A DNA stretch of 64,000 bases from Branchiostoma floridae (Eukaryota > Chordata > Leptocardii > Amphioxiformes > Branchiostomatidae): positions 20,136,168-20,200,167 of the forward strand of contig NC_049989.1 of the NCBI RefSeq assembly GCF_000003815.2. Reading direction: 5' to 3'. Both the position numbers and the translations under genes were made by a program. Every line of letters begins with the position of its first letter. Within the stretch, counting starts at the first letter, position 1. The notes under the pieces are model-generated. The model saw nothing but the letters and a program-made list of their open reading frames with translations. It had not been told where the DNA came from and made no database searches. Below are positions 54,372 through 64,000 of the stretch, piece by piece.

Positions 54372-57159
54372 CCGCCGCTAATTGCCGTCTCGTAAACGGT
54401 CAAGCGACGAGCCACATGCCACTGGTAATAAATCTGCCTGGAGATTATCAACTGTGTTGCTTCTGCTGGGCGTCTTGTCATGAATAAACTATGAACTTTT
54501 ATATTGCTTCCAGATAATTGTGAACATTTCCAGAAACAAGTGTTCTTAAGATGCCCTCACGGGACATTAGGGTAGCTCTGAGAAACATGACCCGAAGTTG
54601 TGATGGTAAAGAATACAAGTTTACATTGTGTCGTCGTCTATATGATGTCGTAAACCGCATTTGTGGTTATAGTTTGCATTTTTTTAAACCTTAATTACTT
54701 CTTAGGTTAAGTTCCAAACGTTTAAAAGTTCATGTTAGCTTTTTTACCGCTTTTTTGTTATCTTCTGTTCATCTTGTTGTCGCCTAGCAACATCGGTTGA
54801 ATTAACAACGAATTGTATCTTAACTGTAGTAACTAATGATATAAACCATGTAGTGCGAAGATCTTAGTTTTTTTTATGGATCTATTTAACCTAAAATATA
54901 TATGCCTTCTAGCATTTAGAGAAAGAAGGCTGGAGTATATAAGTGGCCACGTGGAGTGTTGATGTTTAAAACATGCACAAGTCAGTTAGGTGTTACAAAA
55001 CACGACCATCCAGGTGAAAACTCCTAATCAATGTCTCTTATACACAGAATTATGTTTATCGTGGTTTGCACGATGTAATTTTTTAATTGTTATTTTCTTC
55101 TACAAGCTTTTTTTCTATCATATAGCATGTTAATCGTGCCTTTCGTAATAAATCTATGAGCCTGGACAGGACTTTCGTTTTTTTTCTCTCCTTCGTCTAC
55201 CAGTTTAACGTTAAGTTTTTCAAGTTTGTAAATGCTGTGGGTGACAGGGACGTTTGGAGAGAGTAGACCTGGTCCGGGCAAGTAGCCCGCGACGATAGTA
55301 AATGCTGTAAAAAATTATCAACGTCAGGAAATATAGAAAGCGTAAGACTTTGTTCCGACGGTTTCATATTTTATTGTCGGTGAGTAGACTGGCGTCAAAC
55401 GGTAGTTGCGCTGACTAAGGCCCAATCTAGGCACAGTTTTTACCGATATCTGTGGAGATGTCGGGAGGGATCTAGAACGTAGGGGGTGGGACACCCGTGG
55501 CGCTTGCAGTCATAAACATATCGCGCGATTTTCAAAATGGCGTTGTATGCTAATGAGCCTTCCAGAAGTCGGGACGAATCTACACGCGCGCGAGGTTGTC
55601 GGGGACCCCTGCTAAGCTACCGGACCTTTCAGGAGAAATTTTACCGATATCTTGACGGCGAAATTGCTGTTCCATCTAAACGCTGAAAAAAAGCTGTCGG
55701 TGAGAGGTCGTCAGCTCACCGATATCGGGAAAAACTGTGTCTAGATCGTGCCTAAATGGCATTTTCTGCAGTAATACGTACGGCCGGTGCTCGAGAGATT
55801 ATTGAATGAATGAAAATCCTTTATTGTACATTAGGCTCAAACAAGCTAAGTACAGGTCGTAGTGACAAGGCACAATTTATTCATTATTATCATTGCGCGA
55901 TGTTCAGAGAACGAACCCCGTTCAATGTAATGGGGTTGATTGCAGGGATTTTCAAAGAGCCGGAAACATTGTTGGTGTCGGTTCCTATTTTGTGTTGCGT
56001 TGGTTATATTTTGTTCGTACAAGTGAATATCGATTAGGGTAATCAGGTTGCCCTTTAATTGACCTTTTCCATCTGACCTTTGACACGTAAGGACCACATG
56101 TTGTCAGCATCCCGGGAAGTGTCGTTTGACTCCTTGTTCATTGCTGAAAAAATGGGGAAAACCGTATGAGAGTTAAAACTTAGGAGAGGACCCTTCTCAG
56201 AGTTCAGAGACAGCTTTCCTGTACATGTGGAATCCAGATTCACTATATAGGTGAGCAACACTTTGTTTTCTGCTAAAAAGGCAGATATGGAGCTGAGAAA
56301 GATTGAGAAAGATGAAAAATTCTGTCAGAGATATTGTGTTAGAATTTTCTGCTTTTGGTAATTTTTTGATAGATTAATCTGTCATTTACGACCCTCTCTG
56401 AATATTTATGGTGTATACTTTTCTCGACCATGCTTCAACATGTCCAGAGTCAATTTGCATATATATATGATATATTCGTCAAGAGTCCGGTGGGTCGTTT
56501 GCATAACAATACCATTTCACTGAAAAGCATAACTCGAAAAGCCTTGCATGGATCTTGATGATATCGTTGGTCACGTTCGACAATGGCCCCCTACGTATAC
56601 CGGATTTAATACGTCGTGTTCTGATAGCATGCTATAGATTATAAGCTCTTGGGCCGAGAATAGATTTGGGCCCACAGTAGTTAGCTTGGCGACTGCAGGG
56701 GTCAGTTTAGTTTCAGCCTCTAAGTCGTTAGAAGGGATTGACGGATCGTCATCATTTTAGATATTGTGATAGTCTAGAAGTACTAGTGATGCTTGTTGAT
56801 AATAAATTGATTTTTTTTGCAAGGTCATATTCGGAGGCTAATTGCAAGTACATGATGGAAACAAAGGAGACAAACATGTGACAATGAACATTATTGCAAA
56901 AAGAAGCTTCTCGCGATCGAATAATTCGTTTACTATTTCTAATTGCATTCGGTTCGACTTCTTTTTAAGGAAGCAGAGGAAGACGAAAATCACAACTTTT
57001 TCTATAATTTGTGTTTTCTCAATTTTAAGAAGAAAGAGTCTTTGTGTTCGTCTGCGAATGTGGAGAAGTTGGAATGTGTCTATGTGGATTGTTTCGGTTT
57101 GGTTAAATGAATACTTGGAAATAGTGAACCTATTGACAGTATTTTTCCACCATTAGATA
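54372..57159. other. Intergenic region between monooxygenase B and zinc-finger gene
   Basis: Holds the copy B polyadenylation signal (54483-54488), a MITE (55416-55755) and a possible LINE 3' end on the minus strand (about 55800-56060, reading CAATAAAGGATTTTCATTCA at its end). No gene recognised. Confidence 0.65.
55416..55755. mobile_element. MITE, AAGGCCCAATCTAGGCACAG type
   Basis: TCTAGGCACAGTTTTTACCG and CGGGAAAAACTGTGTCTAGA form imperfect ends, with ACCGATATC repeated in the interior. Confidence 0.65.
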
Positions 57160-58944
57160 ATGGAAGCGACTGAAGTTGAGCATCTGAAGGCACTGGGGGA
57201 GACCAGCTGTCCTGAAACTAACAACGGAAGGACAGGAGAGGAACAACTGAAGACTCACAGTGGAGAGAAACCACACCAAGGACCTTCTAGTTCTACATCA
57301 AGGAGGCGTGACCTGAAACGGGGTCATGCACCAGGTAAAAGTGAAAGTGGGAAGAAGCGTAAGAGACACAGCTGTCCGTATTGTGAGTATGAAACAGACA
57401 TTAAAAAGACGATGACTTTGCACATCAGGACCCACACTGGTGAGAGACCGTATAAGTGTCAGCAATGCGACTACTCAGCAGCACAGCGGGGAACCCTGAA
57501 ACAGCACGTGCAGGCTGTGCACACCGGTGTGAGACCGTATCAGTGTCAACAGTGCGACTATTCTGCAGCACAGAAGGGTAGACTGAACCAGCACGTGAAA
57601 GCTGTGCACTCCGGTGAGAGACCTTACCGCTGTGGCCACTGCGACTACTCAGCAGTCCAAAAGGATGCTTTAAAAAGACACGTGGCCAAACACACAGGTG
57701 AAGGAAAAACTAAAGTTAGAAAGGAGCGGAAGAAACACAGATGCCCACACTGCGAGTATGAAACAATAAGAAAAGAGTCGATGACAGTTCACATCAGGAC
57801 CCACACTGGTGAGAGACCGTATCAGTGTCAACATTGCCACTATTCTGCCGCACAAAAAACTCAAATTGCAAGACACATCCAGAGTAAACACACCGGTGAG
57901 AGACCTTACCAGTGCGGCTACTGCGACTTCTCTGCATCAAGGAAAGACGGCCTCATCGTGCACATCCGGACGATACACGGCGGGGAGAGACCCTACCAGT
58001 GCAAGTTTTGTGAGTATTCAGCACAACAGTCCGGTCACCTGAAAGAGCACGTCATGGCCAAACACAGCAACAACAGGCCGCACAAGTGCACCAAGTGCGA
58101 CTTTTCGTCGGTAACCAAAAAATCGTTAAAGCGGCATATTATGACTAATCATACCGGTGAGAAACCTTACAGCTGTGAGTTGTGCAGCTATGCAGCCAGT
58201 GAAAAGAGTCTGTTAAAGCTGCACATGGCTAAACACACCGGGGAGAAACCTTTTAAATGCAAAGTCTGTGATTATTCTACTGCAGCAAAGTCATGTTTGA
58301 AATCTCACTCGGTCACACACACCGGAGAGAAGCCGTACAAATGCAAATTTTGTGATTATTGTGCAGTATCAATGTCTTATTTGAAAAGCCATATGGCCAA
58401 CCACGCCAAGGAGAAACCCTTCCACTGTGAACACTGTGGCTTCTCCACAGCGCGAAAAGAAATTCTGAGGGGACACGTGGCCACACACAATGTTGAGAAA
58501 CCATATAGATGCGAGCTTTGTAATTTTTCTACAAATCATAAGCACGACTTGAAGCGGCACATAGCCACGCACACCGGCGAGAAGCCATACAACTGTGATA
58601 TATGTGGCTATGCGACGTCACAAAAACACTACCTCAGGGACCACATGACAAAGCACACCGGTGAGAAGCCTTACCAATGTGAGCAATGCGGCTATTTCAC
58701 AGCCCAAAAAGCAAGATTGGCGAATCACATGAAAACACACACCGGTGAGAAGCCGCACAAGTGTGAGGTTTGTGATTATGCTGCAGCAGTGAAGGGTACA
58801 TTGAGGCAGCACATGGCCACACACGCTGTGGTGAAGCCGCACAAGTGTGACCAGTGCGACTACTCTGGAACGCTGAAGGCTCATCTAAAGAGACACGTCA
58901 AGACCAAACATGCCAAGGAGAAAAACGAGAGTGTAGCTGCCTAA
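57160..58944 (+). CDS. C2H2 zinc-finger protein, 18 fingers
   Basis: A 594-residue protein in one coding exon; the ATG is preceded by an in-frame TAG six bases upstream. After an acidic then Lys/Arg-rich N-terminus of about 70 residues (GKKRKRHSC reads as a nuclear signal), 18 C-x2-C-x12-H-x3-4-H fingers fill the rest, mostly with TGEKPY/TGERPY linkers. Fingers mostly begin C-x-x-C-[DE]-[YF]-S. Fingers 1-4 and 5-8 look like a block duplication: 1 and 5 share C-P-x-C-E-Y-E-T, and finger 5 is preceded by a long basic linker (GEGKTKVRKERKKHRC). No KRAB, SCAN or BTB domain. A nuclear, DNA-binding role is expected; no orthologue can be named. A possible ATTAAA signal is at 59672. Confidence 0.9.
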   Translation: MEATEVEHLKALGETSCPETNNGRTGEEQLKTHSGEKPHQGPSSSTSRRRDLKRGHAPGKSESGKKRKRHSCPYCEYETDIKKTMTLHIRTHTGERPYKCQQCDYSAAQRGTLKQHVQAVHTGVRPYQCQQCDYSAAQKGRLNQHVKAVHSGERPYRCGHCDYSAVQKDALKRHVAKHTGEGKTKVRKERKKHRCPHCEYETIRKESMTVHIRTHTGERPYQCQHCHYSAAQKTQIARHIQSKHTGERPYQCGYCDFSASRKDGLIVHIRTIHGGERPYQCKFCEYSAQQSGHLKEHVMAKHSNNRPHKCTKCDFSSVTKKSLKRHIMTNHTGEKPYSCELCSYAASEKSLLKLHMAKHTGEKPFKCKVCDYSTAAKSCLKSHSVTHTGEKPYKCKFCDYCAVSMSYLKSHMANHAKEKPFHCEHCGFSTARKEILRGHVATHNVEKPYRCELCNFSTNHKHDLKRHIATHTGEKPYNCDICGYATSQKHYLRDHMTKHTGEKPYQCEQCGYFTAQKARLANHMKTHTGEKPHKCEVCDYAAAVKGTLRQHMATHAVVKPHKCDQCDYSGTLKAHLKRHVKTKHAKEKNESVAA

Positions 58945-59981
58945 AGAAAGTTTGAAGAAATCAACAAGCAACCTCTACTACATTCCTTCCTTTTCTTTTG
59001 AGATGAGAGCTTTATTTTGGTCTTGGCGTTAAAAAACTGAAAGTTCAAAACAAACAACAATGGCCGTACGCTCGCCCGAAAGTAGCGTTTCATAATGAAA
59101 GTGTACATTTTAAAATTATGTTACAGCTATAACGAGAAAGTTACAGTTTGACAGAAGAAAAAACATTCGCTGTTCTCTAATTGATAGTATAAAAGTACGC
59201 CATTGAGCAATCCATCGTTTTGGTGGGAAAAAGTTATTATTTAATCCTGTATCAAAGAGAAGCCAAAGGCAAAAGCGGCTTCGTGTTTTGCCTCTGATGC
59301 ATTAGTGGATTTCTTACTCAGAAATGTAGAGAGATGTTTCTAGATATTTTGTTAGTTTTTCTAAGACCCTATTTCCTGTACATGCCCTCACAAGGGAATG
59401 GAAAACAAAGTAGCTTTAATACCAAGGAATCCGTCATCAAGGATTGGGTCGTGTGCAAACGGACAGGATTTGACTGAGTGCGAAATTAGAACTGTGAGAG
59501 CTGAAATTGATATCAGATTAACGTTACATAAAATACTGCTATAAGTTTATATTCATTCATTGTTATTATAACATGTTTATACTTTCAGTCTTTCTCCTAA
59601 GCCTCCCAAGTTTTATTACTGATGTAAAGCGTCGATCTGGTAAATGTACACAGGGAAATGTGAAGATGAGTATTAAAGGAACCTTCTTCTTTTTTCTCTA
59701 CCATCCAGTCGATATTTTGGATTTGTTCAGTTCTATTATCAGTTGAAATGGCACTTAGTATTGATGTAGTATTGTTGAATAGATCCCTCGTAAATGAGAA
59801 ATGACATCCAGTTCATTTAGCACTGTTGAGTCAATTCCTAACGTCGTCAAACCCCAAAATTCACCTTAAAGTTTGTTGCATTGCTACAGCCAGTATAGTT
59901 ACCCATGGGGTTAATGAATAATGATAGGACCCCCCCCTCATTTAAAATAAATGTCTTTGCCATTCATATCATTCATCGACA

Positions 59982-62111
59982 ATAGATCGTTTTCACAATG
60001 ACGTCACAGTCGCGTTCGAACGTTCGAACGGCCATGTTGGATGATAAGCGGCTCGATCTCCACACGGCTGTGTGTGCACGTGGTGGACTCGTACGTAGAA
60101 AGAAGCCTTTTTTTTATTCAGAAACAGACTGGATGTTTGCCGTGCTTACTGCGACTTCCATAAACACAGGACACGGCCTACTCACCGTTTCTATTCAACA
60201 ATATTACCTACAGTCCGTCGGCTTTTCAATAACTTGATTAAACCACTCTCCTAACAGCCCACCAACAGTAGCCCTGCCGCGGAGTTTGTGCATGCTTTCT
60301 TTTATTTTTTGGGAGAAAGTTGGTTTCTGGTACAGGGTATGTCATGGACGTATACCATGTTACACGAAAATGTCAGCAAGCTTGTTCTATTTCTTCTTCA
60401 TAAAACACGGCACATCGCGTCCTGAGCTGTGAATGATATTTTCACCATTACTGCCCCCGATGTTCTGTCGATAATCAAGCGAGGATTAAAAATTGTTTGG
60501 CTTGTTCACGAGGAACGAAATTCGAACTTTTTTTACCCACGATTGTGTAGCTGGTAGAACAAAACAAAAATTTCTTCAGTCGCAAACTTTACCTATTAAG
60601 TAAGGCAAGACAAAACATGTCAATACACCTCTCACGCGCATCTCAATCGTTGTGTCAGTTTTACGTTCAGCACGGCCCAGTACGCTTACCTAAAAGTATG
60701 AGGTGAGGTGTGTATTGTGCATACGACTGGTACATGATCATATGAAGAAAAATGTCAATACGGACCTCATATGGACTTGATATATACGCTCGTGTGACTG
60801 CACCTGAAGGATGCGGTCACACATGCGTATACATTCAAGTCCGTATGAGGTTCGTATGAAATTCTTAGCCCCCACCGTGCTCCACAGGTCGCTGGGAAAA
60901 TAAAATTGGACAAATATATACAGATAACATGCCAGAGGAGTTAGATAGGTCGCAAACATACTCCCTCGGCCAACTAACTTCTCTAGCATGTTATCTAAGT
61001 GTCTATATTTGTTTAATTCCTGCTTTTTCCCAGTGACATATGTGAAGCCTGATAGAGACAAATAGTCCATAGGGACCTCATATGAACTTTGATAAAGATT
61101 CTTTATTGAGACACGACAAAGGTACAGAGACTTTCGTAAGGTCTACATGTACAACAGATATACGCACGTGTGACGGCACCCCTACACAAAACTTTGACCG
61201 AATCTCGCACGATTTTAGTATTGAATCGACAAAGTGTGGTGTGTCTTCCAGCGAGCTTTGCACTTGTGGCGAGGGAAGTTTCTACAAGTCTGGTCGAGTT
61301 CTGTCACCTCCATGCCGCGACGGGCACTAAACGCAATTTGGCATCTGACTAAACATGTGCTAAGCATTCTCAGAGTTTGAATTTTCAGTATTAAGTGCAA
61401 CGTTACAGTCTGTCGCAATAACATCAGCGCTAGCAGCCCTGATTCGTATGTTAAACGTTATTTGATCAACTGAATAGTAATTTTGTAAACAGACCTTTCT
61501 AATACACATGTTGACAAAGCCAAAATACGGAAAAAAGACGCGCGCACGAACTTATTTACTACCACTATCCCGCTGGTCCCCACTATCCGCTTGCCTCACG
61601 GAGTTAGGGTCGGGGAAGCGCTAAATCTTGCCCCTTGTTAGGCAAGTGGACAGTGAGGGCCAGCTCGTGCGCACATGCGGTGGGGATTGGTAGCTAGTCC
61701 TCTGCACGCCGCCTGTCAGTAAAAAAATATCACCCAGGGTAGCGGGCCAGGTACAGTGAATGATCGCGGTTTTTGCGAGGCCGCTTCACCGCGAACTCTA
61801 AACCACCGCGAACACTCCATTTCCCGCTACCGCAAAAGTAAATCCAGGCGATCGGCACCAGCATTAGATCGTTGAAAAAATTGCCATTTTTAAAAGTATA
61901 TAGATCAAGACGTATTATTGCAACTTTGTCCTGATTATTGCAACCTTGGCTACATCACTTAATGATTCACAGAATGGAGACAAAACAGCACACTTGAACC
62001 CGCAAGTAACTTTGACAGCGCCGTTCTGTGTTCTAGTCATCCAGGTTATCATCCAACATGGCGCCCACGCGTGATCGAACGGTTTTCGAACGTTCTGTGA
62101 AAACGATCTAT
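59982..62111. mobile_element. 2.1-kb element with roughly 60-bp terminal inverted repeats
   Basis: Starts ATAGATCGTTTTCACA and ends TGTGAAAACGATCTAT. The arms continue through CGTTCGAACG-type motifs to CCATGTTGGATGATA / TATCATCCAACATGG. The interior encodes no recognisable transposase and hosts a hairpin (60880-61062) and CCGCGAAC-type repeats. Superfamily undetermined. Confidence 0.7.
60880..61062. mobile_element. Hairpin MITE nested in the 2.1-kb element
   Basis: ACATGCCAGAGGAGTTAGAT and CTAACTTCTCTAGCATGT arms flank a central loop. Same family as 35554-35740, which shares CCAGAGGAGTTAGAT. Confidence 0.65.
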
Positions 62112-62883
62112 CGAACAAACAATGGAACGATCCTGTCGAACGCCATATCGAACAAATAGAACCCCCTATTCTATTTCGAACACCTCCGTCAAAAACAGCC
62201 CCAGCGGGACAGAAATGGCTTTCTTTGACGGAGCTGTTTGAAATAGAACAATGATCGAACAGGGGGCGGGGCATCGGGATCGGTCCATTTCTTTCCCTCT
62301 TTTCTTATCTAATGGAGCTGATAGCATCATTAAATGTTTTGCCATGTACAGTCGGCGGTGATGGTTTAAAATAATGTACACCAAATATAAGCAGTGACAC
62401 CTAAAGCTACAGCACAATATGAACCAAAAGTGAAAGTACTAGTATACCATAGGCCATATACATGTGCATGATACAATGTATAAGGTGTCCTGTACTACTC
62501 ACCAGGGAAGCCGTTAGAACAAAGGGCACAGGTCATTAGTACTGGCCGCTGTGAGACCCCCACGACCACCGCGTTGGGTCGTGAGAGTGAGTGAAATACT
62601 AAATTTAGTATTTGCATAAATGCGTAGATAGATGTTTAGATAGAGATAGGTACTATGTAGAAATATATACAAACAAAAAAGCTTCATCACAATCCGTGGC
62701 GGCGCCATAAATCATATTCGTTAAGGTTCAGACTACTAGTCCTAATTAGATGTTTCGCCTCTGAGTGATCACCGCCTCAGGGGATGCGGGAATTAGTCAG
62801 ATAGCTATACGCTGTTCCATAAGTGCAAGCATTGTGACAACTATGCAGTGTGTTTGTATCCGTGTCTGTGCCCGTAGCGTCGT

Positions 62884-63235
62884 GTGTGTGTGTGGCGTAA
62901 CTGGCCTGGTAGAGCGTTCGGCTCGAAATCTCTAGGTCCCGAGTTCGATACACGCCGTGCCCCCGACTTTGTGCCTAGCCTCCATAGCAGGCTCTCTATG
63001 GCCTTTTGGGGAACTTTTGCTGGCCATTTCCATCTACATGGCCGGCTGTCAGAAAAGGCCAGCAATCAGCGACCCAATACAAAAAGAAATGGCCAGCAAA
63101 AGTGCCCAAAAAGGCCATAGAGAGCCTGCTATGGAGACTACTTTGTGCCCTTGTGAAAGACACTTTACACGACTACCTCACTTCTCCCAGGTGTAAAAAT
63201 GAGTACCTGACGTCAGTCGGGGAGGTAAAATAAAA
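62884..63235 (+). mobile_element. tRNA-derived SINE interrupted by a MITE
   Basis: Head TGGCGTAACTGGCCTGGTAG and AGGTCCCGAGTTCGATAC (B-box), then body GACTTTGTGCC; it resumes at 63141 with CTTTGTGCCCTTGTGAAAGA and ends near GGAGGTAAAATAAAAG. Confidence 0.7.
62967..63149. mobile_element. MITE, TAGCCTCCATAGCAGGCTC family, with target duplication
   Basis: The 165-bp body 62976-63140 runs from TAGCCTCCATAGCAGGCTCT to AGAGCCTGCTATGGAGACTA. CTTTGTGCC flanks it directly on both sides (62967-62975, 63141-63149). A partial relative begins at 6832. Confidence 0.8.
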
Positions 63236-63763
63236 GATTTCTGTCTGTATAAGCTACTAACTTGAGTGCAGTGACAACTACCCGCCTATTGTAAGCTCTT
63301 CGCAATTCAGCCCCTGGCTGCAAAGAGTGAGTAGTCGGCCCACCAAATAACCAAATAAGCAATAACCAACTACTCAGTGTGCTTGTATCTTCCATAGCAA
63401 GCAGTGGTACGGTCCCGAAAATGGCAGGCCCGTTGCGACCGCTGCGATTTAGCTTCTTAGTTCCGCACTGAAAATATGTGTGTAAATTTGTCCATCGTGG
63501 AGATTGCGTTGGTCAAGCGCTCGGCTGATGTCATAGCTAATACATTGACCAGAAATGCTCAATATTATAATTGTTGTTGTTGTGAGGGAAGTCGTGTAGT
63601 AGTGCATATTCCCAAGGGGGAGATCGGTACCACATCAACGGGTTCGAAACCAGAGCATCGGGGTATTAATCGAACACCTGTCGATTGGGCCACACAACCC
63701 CACAACCATACAAACATAAAGCCCTGCGTCTTGTCCGACTGGTTCTTCTTTGTCGGGTGAAAC

Positions 63764-63984
63764 ATGGAGACACTTGTCACTACTCGCGGCGTTCTCAAAG
63801 TCACAATATTTGCTGCTGTAGTCCATCTACTGGTGAAAGAGTTTCGGCATCGGCTGGACGCGGATGTGGCCGTGATGATCCCGCCGTGCGCGCGGCCACA
63901 GCCGGTCGGGGCGGATGTGACGGGAGGCCCGTACACACACGGGGCTGTCGCCGCCGACGCGCTGGAGTGTTCTGCCATCGGCAG
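63764..63984 (+). CDS. Gamma-glutamyltransferase, first coding exon (partial gene)
   Basis: 73 codons plus two bases, ending CAG/GTAGGT inside the codon for Arg. The C-terminal half reads TGGPYTHGAVAADALECSAI then GR, matching the start of the gamma-glutamyltranspeptidase fold (the A.D...CS.IGR stretch that precedes the glycine-rich region). The N-terminus has a hydrophobic stretch (VLKVTIFAAVVHLLV) with flanking basic residues, as expected for the type II signal anchor of this ectoenzyme, which cleaves and transfers gamma-glutamyl groups from glutathione. The rest of the gene lies past 64000, so integrity cannot be judged. The family call rests on one exon. Confidence 0.75.
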
Positions 63985-64000
63985 GTAGGTCACTGGAACC

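Larger units (their letters stand above)
58945..63763. other. Intergenic region with nested mobile elements
   Basis: Contains the zinc-finger gene's 3' region, a 2.1-kb TIR element (59982-62111), a hairpin of CGAAC-rich sequence (about 62110-62260), a SINE (62884-63235) split by a MITE (62976-63140), and a tRNA-like SINE fragment on the minus strand near 63640-63700. No coding gene seen. Confidence 0.7.

Noticed and set aside
56842-57156. 104-codon frame immediately before the zinc-finger gene
   Set aside because: Composition is that of AT-rich 5' sequence, no domain; the stop only separates it from the real ATG.
62890-62960. tRNA gene-like sequence
   Set aside because: Same reason: head of a tRNA-derived SINE.

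Overview
The window looks like a piece of a chordate nuclear genome, most likely a lancelet (Branchiostoma). The reasons are inference: short exons with standard GT-AG introns, an intronless lysophospholipid/cannabinoid-type GPCR, tandem and head-to-head paralogues with metazoan domain architectures, a C2H2 zinc-finger gene of expansion type, and a very dense load of hairpin MITEs, tRNA-derived SINEs and LINE 3' ends. Three short runs of N mark assembly gaps.

Layout. (1) 142-10266, minus strand: two tandem six-exon genes for TauD/clavaminate-synthase-like Fe(II)/2-oxoglutarate oxygenases. They have the same exon phases and nearly the same exon lengths. The region between them holds a tandem array built from the tail of the second gene's last exon, and that array is itself split by a MITE. 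(2) 13482-23316, minus: an inosine-uridine-type nucleoside hydrolase. It has a pair of homologous, phase-compatible alternative exons (16079-16224 and 14990-15132) and an in-frame upstream exon encoding an arginine-rich, acid-free leader. (3) 25.4-26.9 kb: a complex repeat block. (4) 27599-28822, plus: a single-exon class A GPCR of the S1P/LPA/cannabinoid type in which the DRY motif reads NSY. (5) 31339-40721 (minus) and 43526-54371 (plus): two complete 13-exon DBH-like copper monooxygenases (MOXD1 type), arranged head to head about 2.8 kb apart. Exon boundaries match throughout, but similarity is patchy, which suggests gene conversion. The minus copy carries a 33-bp minisatellite that starts exactly at the exon 9 splice donor. 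(6) 57160-58944, plus: an 18-finger C2H2 protein in one coding exon. (7) 59.98-62.11 kb: a 2.1-kb element with roughly 60-bp terminal inverted repeats. (8) 63764-63984, plus: first coding exon of a gamma-glutamyltransferase that runs off the window.

The genes do not form an obvious pathway. The recurrent themes are local duplication (whole genes, single exons, exon tails, splice donors) and nested transposon insertion. The most interesting items are the candidate mutually exclusive exon pair in the nucleoside hydrolase and the in-frame minisatellite that multiplies a 5' splice site in the monooxygenase gene. Exon coordinates were derived by hand from splice signals, frame continuity and comparison between paralogues; no transcript data were available.
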